From GCA-003244245 sp050700255 (GTDB lineage: Bacteria > Actinomycetota > Actinomycetes > Mycobacteriales > Pseudonocardiaceae), in the NCBI GenBank assembly GCA_050700255.1, contig JBOHGX010000292.1, forward strand, positions 1-5,500: a stretch of 5,500 nucleotides of DNA, read 5' to 3'. Below, piece after piece: positions 5,421 to 5,500 of the stretch (positions within the stretch are counted from its first letter, which is position 1; every line of letters starts with the position of its first letter). The position numbers were made by a program, and so were the translations under genes. The notes under the pieces were generated by a model. It was not told the DNA's origin, made no database searches, and saw nothing but the letters and a program-made list of their open reading frames with translations.

Positions 5421-5500
5421 TACTGTCTGCACTGCGTGGTTCGTCCGCGGACCGCGTTCCGGCTGGACGAGGAGCGGTCGTCGTTGAGGCCATCCGAGAC

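Noticed and set aside
5091..5432. Leftward 113-aa ORF as one intact protein
   Set aside because: Only its last 20 residues or so look like a real family. The rest overlaps the DUF5753 frame and has Pro/Gly/Arg-rich shadow composition.
1..5500. CRISPR array, tRNA or rRNA genes
   Set aside because: No regularly spaced direct repeats, cloverleaf-like sequences or conserved rRNA segments were seen on either strand.

Overview
The window is GC-rich, with heavy use of G/C at third codon positions and GTG starts. It carries a SARP/BTAD regulator and a fragment of the DUF5753 family. Together these point to a filamentous actinomycete (Streptomyces, Micromonospora or a relative). I cannot name the species.

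Left half (1-3365), all read leftward. This is the promoter-proximal end of what looks like an actinobacterial contractile injection system (phage-tail-like) locus. The order of transcription is a SARP-type activator with an extra C-terminal coiled-coil tail, then an unrecognised 416-aa protein, then a contractile tail sheath protein that runs off the left edge. Gaps of 63 and 43 bases and the common orientation suggest one operon. The tube, baseplate and AAA+ genes normally found with a sheath would lie beyond position 1. The inferred logic is that the activator switches on synthesis of the particle, the sheath is the contracting outer cylinder, and the 416-aa protein is a candidate structural or assembly component.

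Middle (about 3366-3980). This is a 600-base stretch with no convincing large gene. Near the SARP start it holds two dyads and a TTGACA box. Further out are a GC-rich hairpin and a perfect tandem repeat of an 11-mer. SARP regulators typically bind direct repeats with 11-bp periodicity, so the tandem repeat is a candidate regulatory site. A weak 72-aa leftward ORF and the tail of another leftward reading frame occupy the right part.

Right part (3980-5096). This is a complete IS630-family insertion sequence of 1,113 bp (3982-5094), with imperfect terminal inverted repeats and a flanking TA duplication. Its transposase has an in-frame amber codon exactly where the conserved Trp of the GTTWAP motif should be. 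The DDE residues are otherwise intact, so the copy is probably dead unless the amber is suppressed.

Right edge (5097-5500). The IS sits in a patch of gene debris. There is a DUF5753 (XRE-type regulator C-terminal region) fragment without its HTH, abutting a short stretch resembling a tyrosine recombinase. Conceptual removal of the IS rejoins the latter frame across the TA target. The region therefore looks like a degraded mobile or accessory island next to the injection-system locus.
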